64,000 nucleotides of DNA, from assembly GCA_964557955.1 (NCBI GenBank), contig CAZLCS010000005.1:1-64000 (forward strand), in the 5' to 3' direction. Positions within the stretch are counted from its first letter, which is position 1. Each line of letters opens with the position of its first letter. The notes beneath the pieces are model-generated. The model had not been told where the DNA came from. It searched no databases and worked only from the letters and a program-made list of their open reading frames with translations. Positions 46,057 through 55,536 of the stretch are shown here, piece after piece. The translations under genes were made by a program, and so were the position numbers. The DNA is from JALOOX01 sp964557955 (GTDB lineage Bacteria > Desulfobacterota > Syntrophobacteria > Syntrophobacterales > Syntrophobacteraceae).

Positions 46057-46167
46057 GACGACCCGTTCCTGTCGAGGACATCAGTATCTGAGAGAGAAGC
46101 CGAAATGCATGGTCATGCGCCCGATTCTTGGGCCAAAGAACCAGCATTCTCAAAAGTAGAAATGCAA

Positions 46168-49100
46168 TCAGGGCTTTGCCTCACGGAGCACTTTCAATAT
46201 CCCCACGACATCTTCGGGGAGAGTCAGCGGGGTGCGGCCTACAGCGCTGCATTCCAATATGGTGTGGGCTGTACGCTCGATCACTTCCACCAGGTTCAGC
46301 GCTCCCCGCAGGTTCTCCGAAGCCACCACAAGGCCGTGATTGAGTAGGAGCACGGACTGCCCGCCTCCCAGTGTCCTTGCCACCTCCGACGCGAGCTCCT
46401 TCGAGCCGGGCATGAGGAAAGGAAGACGCGGGAGATCCCCGATGCAGGCAGCTTCAACGGAAATCGGCAGGAAAGGCAGCCCCGTCAATCCCAGGGTGGT
46501 CGAATGCGGCGCATGAGCATGGATGATGGCGTTGACGTCGGATCTTGACCGGTAAATGGCCGCGTGCATGAATCGCTCGCTGGAAGGAGTCGGTCCCTCG
46601 GCATCCATCGGCACTCCGTCCAGCCCGAGTTTCACGAACCTTTCGATTCTGAGGCTGTTCTTATGCTCCTGGGTGAGTGTGATCCAGAACTCGTCGGATT
46701 GGCGTGATCTTGCACTGATGTTGCCTCCCGCCGCCGTGACGAGGCCCGTCGCTGCAAGTTTTGCAGCGGTCTGCAAAAGCTCCTGCCTGATGTCCTCTCC
46801 CCCGGAGGGGTGGCAAGCCCTGATTGAAGCAGGCGGGAAGTGTGCGAGGGTCGGCAATTCAGCGCTTCCATAGTTTTCTTCGCGGGCCTTGGTGTACAAC
46901 CTGTTCAGATCATTGCCGATGCGCTGCAGGTTCATGGCCACTCGAGTATCGCCGGAGAACGAAAGCCGCCCGGTCATGGCCGCCTGGATGCCGCTGAGCC
47001 TCCCGGTGAGAATGCTGTCGAAGACTCCCGCCTTCATTTTCAGCTGCACGTCCGTCGTTTGAGGCCGAACGCCCATGCCGCCCGTAACGATTCCACCTTC
47101 AAAAGCCATGTAAAAGCGCAGGTCGATGTCGTTCAAAACATACTGCACCGAGACGCGGTGGGTCGCAGCGAAGGCCTCGAGTGCCGGATCTCGGAACGCA
47201 TGAGCGATGAAGCCCTGAATGATCCTCTGCATGGCGCTCAGCAGGGGTTCCTGCGTCGGCGAGGCTGCCGCTGCCCGCCTGACCGTTCCCTTCCCGCCCC
47301 ATGATGAGACAAACCCCCGAAGAGCGCTCAAGCCTTTGTCGAGCTTCTCTTTGAGTCCCTCAGTCGATGGGCTGCACGGGGAGGCTCCTGACTTCCGAAT
47401 CACGTCGGCTCTTTGTTGCTGGTCGCTCACCGCAGGCGGAGGGCTCTGACGAAGCTGGGCCATAGTGTCCGCTGAGAGCTCTCGGCGCATTGTTCTCGAC
47501 CAGCTGAACGGCTTCAGCGTTTCAGGGTTCAGAATCCTTTCGGGACGCGCTCCCCTCAGCAGACGGCCGAGATCTTCCACGACGAGGCGGCCCTGGTGTC
47601 CGGCAACTTCTTCGGTGTTGCCGCCGATATGAGGTGTGGCAATCACACCCGGAATCGAGAGCAAAGGGTGATCAGGACCCGGGGGTTCCACCGAAAAGAC
47701 GTCGATGGCGGCTCCGGCCAGTTTGCCGCTGTGAAGAGCCTGCAGGAGAGCCTCCTCGTCCACGAGAGCCCCCCTTGCTGTATTGATGAAGAAAGCGCCT
47801 GCCTTCATGCGCCGGAATTGCTCAGCGCCCAGTATCGGACCCGTATGATTGCCGACACTGGCATGAAGGCTGACGAAATCGCTCTCCAGGAGAAGGTCGT
47901 CCAGATCGACAAGCTCCGCATTGGACAAGGCGATTTGCTCTGAAGACACATAAGGATCATGAGCCATCACTCTCAAACCAAGGGAGTGGAGTCGCCCGGC
48001 CAGACACCGTCCCACTGCCCCCAGCCCGATGAGGCCGGCTGTCCTTCCCGCCAGCTCACAGCCTCTCAGCCTGAAATGGGCCGAGCCGAGCCGAGCCAGA
48101 TCGCCGACTTCGCAACCCTCCCTGTGCAAGAAAGCCGTGGCTTCAGGCAACCTGCGCGCCAGCATCAACATAAAAGCGATGGTGAGCTCGGCGACAGAGC
48201 TTGCATTGCGGCCGGGTGTGAAAAGCACCGGTATGCCGAAGGCGCTGCACGCTGCAACATCGATGTTGACGGCTGTGCCCCGGCAACCGACGATCACCTT
48301 CAGTTCCGGCAGGCGCCTGAGCACATCCAGATCCACCAGGTCGATTTCCGTGATCAGGACGTGGCAGCCTGCGGCTGCTTCTACCAGGTCCTCTCCCGTC
48401 AACATGTGCATGCTCTGCCGATAGGGATCGTATTTCACGTCACCCATGGAGCGAAGAGCGTCCAGGCTGGAATCATCCAGTTCGGCCGTCACCAGCATCC
48501 GAGGATGGAAAGCGCCCTGGCTTTGAGATGCGACTTGGCGGCAATCTCCCGTAAAACCTCTCAAACAGCGGCTCATCATCGAGCCGTCGGATTCAGACTG
48601 GCTTCTGCGCAAGTCCCGCCATTCCTCAAACCATGTTCGGTATGAGGAGGCTCTTTCCGGCCCCGGAATATATTGGCAACATATTCCAGAGGTTGCAGTC
48701 GCCGCCTCTGCCAGATCAGCAAAAACTCCAGCGGCAACCCCGGCGCAAAGGGCTGCGCCATGGGCACTCGCTTCCGGTTGCGGCTGGACCTGGACCTGCA
48801 GATCGAGCACATCGCTCAAAAGCTGCGCCCACATGGGACTGCGAGACATACCTCCGACCAGACGCAATTCACAATGCACCATTGTTCCGCTGACGCTAAG
48901 GATTTGCTCCAGGTTGGCTCGAACCCCGTAGGCCATTCCTTCGAGCAGCGCGCGCGCGAGGAGACTGCGTCCGCTCATGCCATCCGGAGAAACCAGCGGT
49001 GAAAAACTGAGGCTTCCGATGGGGAGAGTCAGGTTCCTGCCATCCATCAGGGTGGCTCCAAAACTTGAGAAGAAACCCGCTGCCCCAGGTTCTGACTCGG

Positions 49101-50091
49101 AAGCTTCGGCCATGAGGCAGGCAACCGGATTGCGGGACCCACTCCAGAGTGATGCAGCAAACCATTCGAGAGCCTCTCCCATGGGACCGACGTTGCTTTC
49201 CAGGAGCCATCGATTCGGGATCAGATGGTGGCAGGTCCACATTCGAGCCCGGGGGTCCTTCAAGGCGAAATCCGCGACCATCTGGATCGGGGCAGTTGCC
49301 CCGCACACAACGCAGCAATGGCCACGTTCCAGAGCCCCTGCGCCAAGCAATGCGCACTGGGTATCAGCTCCTGCCACGGCCACGGGGATTCCGGACTTGA
49401 CGCCGAGGGCGGCGGCAGGGGAGGCCGAGAGATGGCCCAACCGCATACCGGAGGGGTGGATGTCCGGGAACATGCTTCGGGGCAAATCGAGCTGATCGAT
49501 GATATCCCAGCTCCACTCCCGCCGCTCCAGATCGCACAGCAGCGTCTCACAGGCCTGGGATGCGTCGGTGGCCGTTGCGCCGCAGAGTCTCAACGCCATC
49601 CAGTCGTTCAGGCTTAAGAGAATGGATATCTCATCCACGCAGCCAGGCATATTCTCTCTCATCCAGCAAAGCCTCGCCGCGCTTGAAATCGGATTGGGCC
49701 AGCGGCCGCTGCGTGTATAAAGCTCTTCGCCGTGCCGGGCTGCCAGCTCCATGGCCTGATGAGCCGCCCGAGCGTCACGATTAGCCGCTGCAAGAACGGG
49801 CTCTCCCCGGCCATCCAGTGCTACAGTCGTATGGCGCATGCTGGAGATGCCTATGCCCAATATTTCGGGGGATTCTGAATGAGTCCTGGCGATGGCTTCA
49901 CGAACAGCTTCGATGGTAATCTTCCAGCAGCGGTCAAGATCGAGCTCGAAACACCACGATTCCTTGTCGACTACTATCTCGGGTTTCCAGCGTCGGCATG
50001 CGATGACAGGGCGTCCCCGGCCGACGGGAAGAAGCAGGCAACGGATGCTCCTGCCGCTTAAATCCAATCCCATCAGGAATTGAGGCTTCAT
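46168..50091 (-). CDS. Four-domain protein: FGGY kinase, 2-hydroxyacid dehydrogenase, SCP2-like domain, class II aldolase
   Basis: One unbroken 1307-residue frame holds four domains. Residues 5-495 are an FGGY sugar kinase (VGIDLSG-like start MGLDLSGRS; Asp243 in AGADTQCALLG). Residues 530-850 are a D-2-hydroxyacid dehydrogenase (GLIGLGAVGRCLA, NTARGALVDEE, VFSVEPP, TPHIGGNT; Arg773, Glu802, His821). Residues 945-1075 are an SCP2-like domain. Residues 1100-1290 are a class II aldolase (GGNISAR, PSSERF, HAHAPHSTTLG, LLLNHGLVV; His1191, His1193, His1252). All catalytic motifs look intact. This could phosphorylate, oxidise and cleave one sugar or sugar acid. The ATG at 50091 has GGTGGG upstream. 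It is followed by devBCA on the same strand. Confidence 0.85.
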   Translation of the reverse strand: MKPQFLMGLDLSGRSIRCLLLPVGRGRPVIACRRWKPEIVVDKESWCFELDLDRCWKITIEAVREAIARTHSESPEILGIGISSMRHTTVALDGRGEPVLAAANRDARAAHQAMELAARHGEELYTRSGRWPNPISSAARLCWMRENMPGCVDEISILLSLNDWMALRLCGATATDASQACETLLCDLERREWSWDIIDQLDLPRSMFPDIHPSGMRLGHLSASPAAALGVKSGIPVAVAGADTQCALLGAGALERGHCCVVCGATAPIQMVADFALKDPRARMWTCHHLIPNRWLLESNVGPMGEALEWFAASLWSGSRNPVACLMAEASESEPGAAGFFSSFGATLMDGRNLTLPIGSLSFSPLVSPDGMSGRSLLARALLEGMAYGVRANLEQILSVSGTMVHCELRLVGGMSRSPMWAQLLSDVLDLQVQVQPQPEASAHGAALCAGVAAGVFADLAEAATATSGICCQYIPGPERASSYRTWFEEWRDLRRSQSESDGSMMSRCLRGFTGDCRQVASQSQGAFHPRMLVTAELDDSSLDALRSMGDVKYDPYRQSMHMLTGEDLVEAAAGCHVLITEIDLVDLDVLRRLPELKVIVGCRGTAVNIDVAACSAFGIPVLFTPGRNASSVAELTIAFMLMLARRLPEATAFLHREGCEVGDLARLGSAHFRLRGCELAGRTAGLIGLGAVGRCLAGRLHSLGLRVMAHDPYVSSEQIALSNAELVDLDDLLLESDFVSLHASVGNHTGPILGAEQFRRMKAGAFFINTARGALVDEEALLQALHSGKLAGAAIDVFSVEPPGPDHPLLSIPGVIATPHIGGNTEEVAGHQGRLVVEDLGRLLRGARPERILNPETLKPFSWSRTMRRELSADTMAQLRQSPPPAVSDQQQRADVIRKSGASPCSPSTEGLKEKLDKGLSALRGFVSSWGGKGTVRRAAAASPTQEPLLSAMQRIIQGFIAHAFRDPALEAFAATHRVSVQYVLNDIDLRFYMAFEGGIVTGGMGVRPQTTDVQLKMKAGVFDSILTGRLSGIQAAMTGRLSFSGDTRVAMNLQRIGNDLNRLYTKAREENYGSAELPTLAHFPPASIRACHPSGGEDIRQELLQTAAKLAATGLVTAAGGNISARSRQSDEFWITLTQEHKNSLRIERFVKLGLDGVPMDAEGPTPSSERFMHAAIYRSRSDVNAIIHAHAPHSTTLGLTGLPFLPISVEAACIGDLPRLPFLMPGSKELASEVARTLGGGQSVLLLNHGLVVASENLRGALNLVEVIERTAHTILECSAVGRTPLTLPEDVVGILKVLREAKP

Positions 50092-50166
50092 CGTGACCCA
50101 CCGTCGGTCTGTTGTGCAGGGCAGGTTCCTGAGCATCAATACAGGGAAATAGGAAGGAAGAGGTTT

Positions 50167-50424
50167 ATGACAGAAAAACGATACAAAAAGGGTGATTCAG
50201 TGTCAAGAAAGAGATCTTGGGAAGGATATCTTGGGAATGGTGCAGAACGAAAAGGTCAGCCGGGCTCATTCAAAAATGGAAAAACAACAGATTTCAACCC
50301 CTTGAGGATTCGAGATGTTCGTCGGTCAGAGGATCCTATGGCTGATCACCATACTTCTCAAAGGTCGTCCCGGCTGAGAGTCCCTCTGATTGTCATGCAG
50401 CCAGGGCGGGTGAATCCTCGATGA
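50167..50424 (+). CDS. Possible small basic protein
   Basis: An 85-codon frame starts with a good ribosome-binding site (GGAAGAGG 3-6 nt before ATG) and encodes MTEKRYKKGDSVSRKRSWEG followed by a highly Lys/Arg-rich body. No family is recognised. It overlaps the end of the HDOD gene by 32 bp on the opposite strand. It could be a small gene or a chance frame. Confidence 0.35.
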   Translation: MTEKRYKKGDSVSRKRSWEGYLGNGAERKGQPGSFKNGKTTDFNPLRIRDVRRSEDPMADHHTSQRSSRLRVPLIVMQPGRVNPR

Positions 50425-51232
50425 CGATCTCGAGCTCGGCCAGAGTGACCTCTTTGATTCCCAGCACTTGGACTTCCGGAGCGACGGCCAGGACAAGGGT
50501 GGGGTCGTGAATCAGTCCCAGTCCCAGCTTTGTGCAGGTCAAGTCGACGATACGAAGAGCGAGGAGGAGGGTGTTGTGTGGGTCCGGGGTCTCGACATGA
50601 TGATACCTGGCAATATCAATGTAGCTGTCGGGCAAGTTCCACTGTGCGAGGAGCCGATGCCCATATTCTGTGTGCATGGTCTCCAGGATTTCCTGGACCA
50701 GCGGTCCGGACAGATCGACATCGAGCCTTCCCGCGTGATGCAGATTATCCACGACATTCAGGAGAAAGAGCTTGCCGATGTCATGAAGAAGGCCGGCCAG
50801 GAAACCTTCCTGCGCCAGTTCACGGTACCCCATCTTCTCGACCAGCCATTTGGTTCCGACGGCGCAGCCCAGGGCGTGCTCCCAGAGTGCGGAGAGCTGA
50901 CGGTTGATCTCCTCGTTCTTCGAATGGTAGAGATTCTTCTGGCTGACCACCATCACGCAATTCAGGATCTGCTTGGCGCCCAGTCGAACGATGGCGTCGC
51001 TGATCGTACCGATTTTTTTGAGTCCCGAAAAGAAAGAGGAGTTTGCCACTCGCAGGATCTGGCTGGAAAGTGCCTGGTCCTTGAGGATCAGTCGGGCAAC
51101 CTGTTCGATACTGAAGTCCGGCTCTCTCAGCAGCTCCTGAATTTTCAGGGCGATGCCCGGGTTGACCCATAGCTGTGTCTTGGTTGTGGCGAGCTGTTCT
51201 TTGATCAGTTCGAGCAAAGATCGTTCATTCAT
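50393..51232 (-). CDS. HDOD-domain signalling protein
   Basis: This 279-residue protein is a single HDOD domain: ELLREPDFSIEQVARLILKD, ALSSQILRVANSSFFSG, SDAIVRLGAKQILNCV, GLLHDIGKLFLLNVV. HDOD domains lack phosphodiesterase activity and act as interaction modules in signalling and motility. Its ATG follows the GspE/PilB stop by a few bases, so they form one operon. A role in controlling pili or secretion is plausible by context only. Confidence 0.88.
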   Translation of the reverse strand: MNERSLLELIKEQLATTKTQLWVNPGIALKIQELLREPDFSIEQVARLILKDQALSSQILRVANSSFFSGLKKIGTISDAIVRLGAKQILNCVMVVSQKNLYHSKNEEINRQLSALWEHALGCAVGTKWLVEKMGYRELAQEGFLAGLLHDIGKLFLLNVVDNLHHAGRLDVDLSGPLVQEILETMHTEYGHRLLAQWNLPDSYIDIARYHHVETPDPHNTLLLALRIVDLTCTKLGLGLIHDPTLVLAVAPEVQVLGIKEVTLAELEIVIEDSPALAA

Positions 51233-51235
51233 CCA

Positions 51236-53185
51236 TTATATTCCCAATAAACGTTTGATATCGGAAAGCGGCCTTGGCGCGCCGACCCGCGGAGCATGTC
51301 TCATGACCTCGTTTATAGTGGTTTCACCCATGGCTACCTTGGCGATGCCGTCCTCAAGCAGGGTGATGAGGCCCGAGGTCTCCACGCTGAGCCTTCGGAT
51401 CTCGTAGGATGTCTTCTTGCCGAGGAGTCCATCTTTGACGATTTCGTTGAGGAGCAGCAGTTCGAAGAGTCCCAGCCGCCCCTTGTAGCCCGTGTAGTTG
51501 CATTGGGAGCACCCTCTGCCCGCCACGAGCGACGCTCCTCTGAGGTCGTGCGGGCTATACCCGATCCGGAGCAGCTCTGCGGGCCTGGGGGTATAGGGCT
51601 CGGCACAGTGGGAACATACACGTCTGACCAACCGCTGAGCCAGGACGCAGACCACGGTGGAGGAGATCATGAACGCCTCGATATCCATGTTGAGCAGGCG
51701 GATCAATCCTCCTATGCTGTCTTCCGTGTGGAAGGTGGTCATCACCTTGTGCCCGGTGAGCGCGGCCTGGATGCACGTATCGGCGGAAAAACGGTCCCGG
51801 ATTTCGCCCACTACGATGATATCGGGGTCCTGACGAACCATGTGACGCAGGGTTTCTTCATAGGTGAGGCCGATCTTGGGGTCCAGGGAGCACTGTGAAA
51901 TGCCATCGATGAGATATTCCGCGGGGTCCTCGGCTGTCAGAATGCTGGTGTCAAGCGTATTCAAATAACTGACGCACCCATACAGAGTGGTGGTCTTTCC
52001 GGACCCCGTGGGGCCCGTGATGAGGATCACACCGCTCGGGATATCCAGCGCCTCTTCTCGAAAGCGTTCCAACACCTTCGGAGCCATGCCTATTTCTTCA
52101 AGATTGAGGACTCTGCTTTTCTTGTTCAGCAGCCTGAGCACGGTCTTCTCACCCCAGACGGTCACATAGAAAGAGGCTCGAAGATCCAGGGTCGTACCAC
52201 TCCATCGGTCCTCGAAGAAGAATCGCCCCCCCTGGTGCCTGCGCTTATCCGCGATGTCGGCTTTCGCCAGGATCTTGATCCGGCTGGTCAAGGCGGCGGC
52301 GAGATCCGAGCTCAGATCCTTGTGATGAATGAGAACTCCGTCAGAGCGGAATCGGATGCGCAGCTTGTCCCGCATGGGTTCGAGGTGAATGTCGCTGGCG
52401 CCGGCCTTCATCGCCTCTTCGATGATGGAATTCACAATGCCGATGACTGTCTGTTCATCCGGCCCTTCCAGAGCTGGCTGGGAATGCATGCGACCGAGCG
52501 TCGAGATCAGCTCGTTGATGGTTCCGAGTGAGCATATGCCTGCAATGATCTGCTCGCCGAACACCTTGGCGGCTGCGTCGCGATTCTCTCCGTTCAGGGG
52601 ATCCGCAAAAGCGATCAATGTGCCATCTGTCGTTATTTTGACGGGTACGAACCGGTGCTGTCTGTACCAGTGTGGAGGAGCTTTATGAAAAAGCTCTCGA
52701 TCGACGTCCGACGGTGACGGCTCGACCAGCTGGAAGCCCAACTGGTAGGAGAGGACTTCTAGGAGCTTCTGTTCCGTTATAAACTGGCTTTCTACAAGCA
52801 CTTCACCGAGTTTCTTGGCTCCTTTGGATTCCTTCTGGATGCGGATGGCCGTGCCAAGGTCAGAGAGACTGATATGTCCGAGCTCAACCAGGAGATCGCC
52901 GATTCTAACCTCAAGGCGATTGGCGATGAGAACATCCCGGAGCTGTCCGGCGCTGATGAACTCCAGTTCTTTGAGAACGGAAACCAAGGTCTTTTGAGTG
53001 GGGAGCTTGGATTGTACCCTCCTCGCGTACCGGATTTGCTCTTCGGTTACATGACCGCCCTGAACGAGAACGCGTGCGATCGCCGCGCCCGTATCGGTCA
53101 CTGGATTCGGGGGCGGCGATCCCATGCCGGATTCCGGAACCTCCTGCCAGGCCCTGCCCGGCTGGGGCGAGCAAGATGCAGTCAT
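51236..53185 (-). CDS. GspE/PilB/PulE-type ATPase of type II secretion or type IV pili
   Basis: The 649-residue protein has an MshEN/GSPII_E_N part (LGEVLVESQFITEQKLLEVL, LGFQLVEPSPSDVD) preceded by a second copy-like stretch, then the ATPase: Walker A LITGPTGSGKTTTLYG, Asp box EDPAEYLIDGISQ, Walker B QDPDIIVVGEIRD, His box ALTGHKVMTTFHTED, and the zinc Cys pairs CSHC and CSQC. ATG 53185 has AAGGA 7 nt upstream; the TTG two codons earlier does not. No other pilus or secretion genes are in the window, so it is an orphan locus. Confidence 0.88.
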   Translation of the reverse strand: MTASCSPQPGRAWQEVPESGMGSPPPNPVTDTGAAIARVLVQGGHVTEEQIRYARRVQSKLPTQKTLVSVLKELEFISAGQLRDVLIANRLEVRIGDLLVELGHISLSDLGTAIRIQKESKGAKKLGEVLVESQFITEQKLLEVLSYQLGFQLVEPSPSDVDRELFHKAPPHWYRQHRFVPVKITTDGTLIAFADPLNGENRDAAAKVFGEQIIAGICSLGTINELISTLGRMHSQPALEGPDEQTVIGIVNSIIEEAMKAGASDIHLEPMRDKLRIRFRSDGVLIHHKDLSSDLAAALTSRIKILAKADIADKRRHQGGRFFFEDRWSGTTLDLRASFYVTVWGEKTVLRLLNKKSRVLNLEEIGMAPKVLERFREEALDIPSGVILITGPTGSGKTTTLYGCVSYLNTLDTSILTAEDPAEYLIDGISQCSLDPKIGLTYEETLRHMVRQDPDIIVVGEIRDRFSADTCIQAALTGHKVMTTFHTEDSIGGLIRLLNMDIEAFMISSTVVCVLAQRLVRRVCSHCAEPYTPRPAELLRIGYSPHDLRGASLVAGRGCSQCNYTGYKGRLGLFELLLLNEIVKDGLLGKKTSYEIRRLSVETSGLITLLEDGIAKVAMGETTINEVMRHAPRVGAPRPLSDIKRLLGI

Positions 53186-53734
53186 AGGCAAGTCCTTGAA
53201 GAACCTCCGTCAAAATAGTGAACCAGAGCATTCCATTCGCAACTGAACCGAAAAGCCGTTTAAAGTGGTTCCACAGCTTGCTGAGACCATTCCAGCACGT
53301 TGCCGTGCTTCTTAGCTCGAATGCTTGGCAAAGAACATGCCGGAGCGCACCGTAGCGTGCTGTAACGTGCGAAAACAGCAGCTGTCGTGCGCGGCAATTC
53401 CCTGAGGACAGCTCCACAGAAAAAGATGTCCATTTCGCCGCTCGTCATGCCGGCAATCTTACCATGGAAATAGATTTCCATGCATGGGGGTGAGCGCCGC
53501 GGATGCTCATGGCCGTTAAGCCGGCATCCAGCTTTTTTGTGGATTCCGGCCGGAAGACCGCCGGAATGACGACTCGACAGGTGAACACTCTGTTGTGATG
53601 GCCTGCACTAAGGACGGAACACTGGCTCGTGCCTCCATTGACAGGGTGAAACGGGCGGACGGGCATGCAGGTGATCGTCGACGGCCCTCGAGTGCCCGTG
53701 AAGGTCAGAGAGCAACATTCCCCTGGATTTCTGC
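53186..53734. other. Intergenic region with palindrome and spread repeat
   Basis: No gene is visible in 549 bp. CATGGAAAT/ATTTCCATG (around 53463-53482) forms a 9-bp inverted repeat with a 2-bp centre. A repeat of the CCGGCATCCAG...GGATTCCGG...CCGGAATGACG type follows at 53519-53571; its reverse reads VIPAVFRPES in translation, a pattern seen at many sites in bacterial genomes. Confidence 0.45.
53519..53571. repeat. Dispersed GTCATTCCGGC-type palindromic repeat
   Basis: The stretch contains GGATTCCGGCC and GGCCGGAAGACCGCCGGAATGACG arms plus CCGGCATCCAGCTTTTTTGT. Elements of this shape are common intergenic repeats in many proteobacteria. Only one copy is seen in this window. Confidence 0.55.
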
Positions 53735-54856
53735 TCACTGAGCGTCATCAAACAGCTTCTTATACTGCCCGTATCCCTCCTGCTCCAACGCTTCCTTGGG
53801 AATGAAACGGAGGGCGGCGGAATTGATGCAGTAACGCAGGCCGGTCGGTGGAGGACCGTCGGGGAAGACATGTCCGAGGTGAGATTCACCATGCCTGCTG
53901 CGGACCTCCGTTCGGGACATGAAGAGCTTCCGGTCCTCACGCTGGATGACATTATCAGCATCCAGAGGCTTTGTGAAACTGGGCCATCCGGTCCCGGAGT
54001 CGAACTTGTCGAGGGAGCTGAACAGAGGCTCGCCCGACACGATATCCACATAAATGCCCTCCTTCTTGTTGTCCCAAAACTCGTTTCTGAAAGGAGGCTC
54101 CGTTCCTTCGTGCTGAGTCACCTCGTACTGCAGAGGAGTCAGCTTCTTGCGCACCACCCCGTCATCCGGCTTGCTGTATTTCTTGCTTTCTGCACCGACG
54201 GCGGATTGGCGTCCGGATACAGGCCAGGTCCTCTCCAGAAACTGCTCACGCCCGGAGTTGCGTCGATACTGAAGGTAGCCGGCAGGATTCTTCTTGTAGT
54301 AGTCCTGATGGTAGTCCTCAGCGGGATAGAAGGTCGTGAACCGGACGATCTCCGTGGCAATGGGCCTGCTGAATCGCCCTGATCGCTCCAGTTCCTGCCT
54401 GGACTCTTCTGCCAGCCGCTTTTGTTCCTCGTCGTGGTAGAAGATGGCCGGCCGATACTGGGAGCCTCTGTCCACGAATTGGCCGCCGGGATCCGTCGGA
54501 TCCACATGCCGCCAGAAATAATCCAGCAATTCACGATAGGTGACTCTGGTCGGGTCGTAGACCACCTGCACGGCTTCCGCATGACCCGTTCTTCCGGCCG
54601 AGACCTCCTTATAAGAGGGGTTTTCTGAATGACCTCCCGTATATCCGGAGATCACCTCAACGACTCCATCGAGTTTTTCGAAGTCGGCTTCAATGCACCA
54701 AAAACAGCCGCCGGCAAAAGTCGCTTTGCGAAGATTGGCATTCCTCTGCTCCATGCTCATATCCTTTTCGTACGGATTGCCATGAGAGTTGTTGAGCCCC
54801 ATCGAAAGGCTCAAACTTGCGATCAAAATCGTGAGCACAACCATCAGTCTCTTCAT
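53735..54856 (-). CDS. msrAB: Exported bifunctional peptide methionine sulfoxide reductase MsrA-MsrB
   Basis: This 373-residue protein starts with a signal peptide (MKRLMVVLTILIASLSLSMG), then an MsrA domain with active-site GGCFWCIEADFE and the SGYTGGHSENPSY and YHQDYYKKNP motifs, then an MsrB domain (~245-365) with SGTGWPSFTKPL, FMSRTEVRSRHGESHLGHVF and catalytic RYCINSAALRF. It repairs both methionine sulfoxide diastereomers in periplasmic proteins. The MsrB half has no CxxC zinc pairs. ATG 54856 has GGGAG about 9 nt upstream. It lies alone between two short intergenic stretches. Confidence 0.93.
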   Translation of the reverse strand: MKRLMVVLTILIASLSLSMGLNNSHGNPYEKDMSMEQRNANLRKATFAGGCFWCIEADFEKLDGVVEVISGYTGGHSENPSYKEVSAGRTGHAEAVQVVYDPTRVTYRELLDYFWRHVDPTDPGGQFVDRGSQYRPAIFYHDEEQKRLAEESRQELERSGRFSRPIATEIVRFTTFYPAEDYHQDYYKKNPAGYLQYRRNSGREQFLERTWPVSGRQSAVGAESKKYSKPDDGVVRKKLTPLQYEVTQHEGTEPPFRNEFWDNKKEGIYVDIVSGEPLFSSLDKFDSGTGWPSFTKPLDADNVIQREDRKLFMSRTEVRSRHGESHLGHVFPDGPPPTGLRYCINSAALRFIPKEALEQEGYGQYKKLFDDAQ

Positions 54857-55119
54857 TCCAGATTCTCCCTCATCCATTATATGAAGACATGGAGGATCCG
54901 CTCACATCGTCAATAACCCGTCTTCTCAGACCGCTCGCCTCAAAAGGAGAGTCGTCCTGATGCTCGACCCCATATCGCGCATCACGTTCCCATCAAAAAT
55001 AAGGTTCAAAGTCCCTTTTGCATACAGAGGAAGCGACGCAAACCTGCGCGTCCTGCGCTGAGAGCCCGTCTGGGAATTCCTGTGAAGCGCCGGAACCGCA
55101 TGGTGAGGGGAGGGGGGAG

Positions 55120-55467
55120 TCAGTGTCGGACTGCCAGATGAGTCATCAGAACGCCCCAAAACTCAACAGGGCGAAGGTCGGATTCTGCTTCATAGTGCCA
55201 TCCCAGATGAGCGCCGCACCCGCTGCACAGCGCCAGGCGCCATCGATACCCGGGAAACCACGTATGCTCCATGGTGGGTGCACCCAGCGGTGAGGCTCCC
55301 GGGCATGAGGTGAAGGTCAGAAAATCGCAGGTGATGCCTGCGGGATTGGTAAAGATGTGACGGTGCTTGCCCTCGATTTCGATGATACGATCGGAAGTGC
55401 TGACCAAATGGCCGCACTCGATGCAGTGAAAGGTCTTGCCACCGTTTCCACTCAGCCCGTCAAACAC
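55120..55467 (-). CDS. CULT-domain protein (bacterial cereblon-like)
   Basis: The 115-residue protein is a stand-alone CULT domain. It has two zinc CxxC pairs (Cys15/Cys18 in HCIECGHLV and Cys81/Cys84 in ALCSGCGAHL) and the aromatic cage of cereblon: Trp70 and Trp76 in HTWFPGYRW, then Trp90 and Tyr92 in LGWHY, matching human Trp380, Trp386, Trp400 and Phe402. It also shows HIFTNPAGITCDFLTF. Cereblon's cage binds glutarimide drugs and C-terminal cyclic imides; bacterial function is unknown. It starts at GTG 55467, after AAGGAG. The rhomboid protease lies downstream on the same strand. Confidence 0.88.
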   Translation of the reverse strand: MFDGLSGNGGKTFHCIECGHLVSTSDRIIEIEGKHRHIFTNPAGITCDFLTFTSCPGASPLGAPTMEHTWFPGYRWRLALCSGCGAHLGWHYEAESDLRPVEFWGVLMTHLAVRH

Positions 55468-55536
55468 GGGATCTCCTTCTTGCAGGAATCATCGCTCGCG
55501 AGAGCTCTTGACTCCAAGAGCAGCGGTCAAATCACC

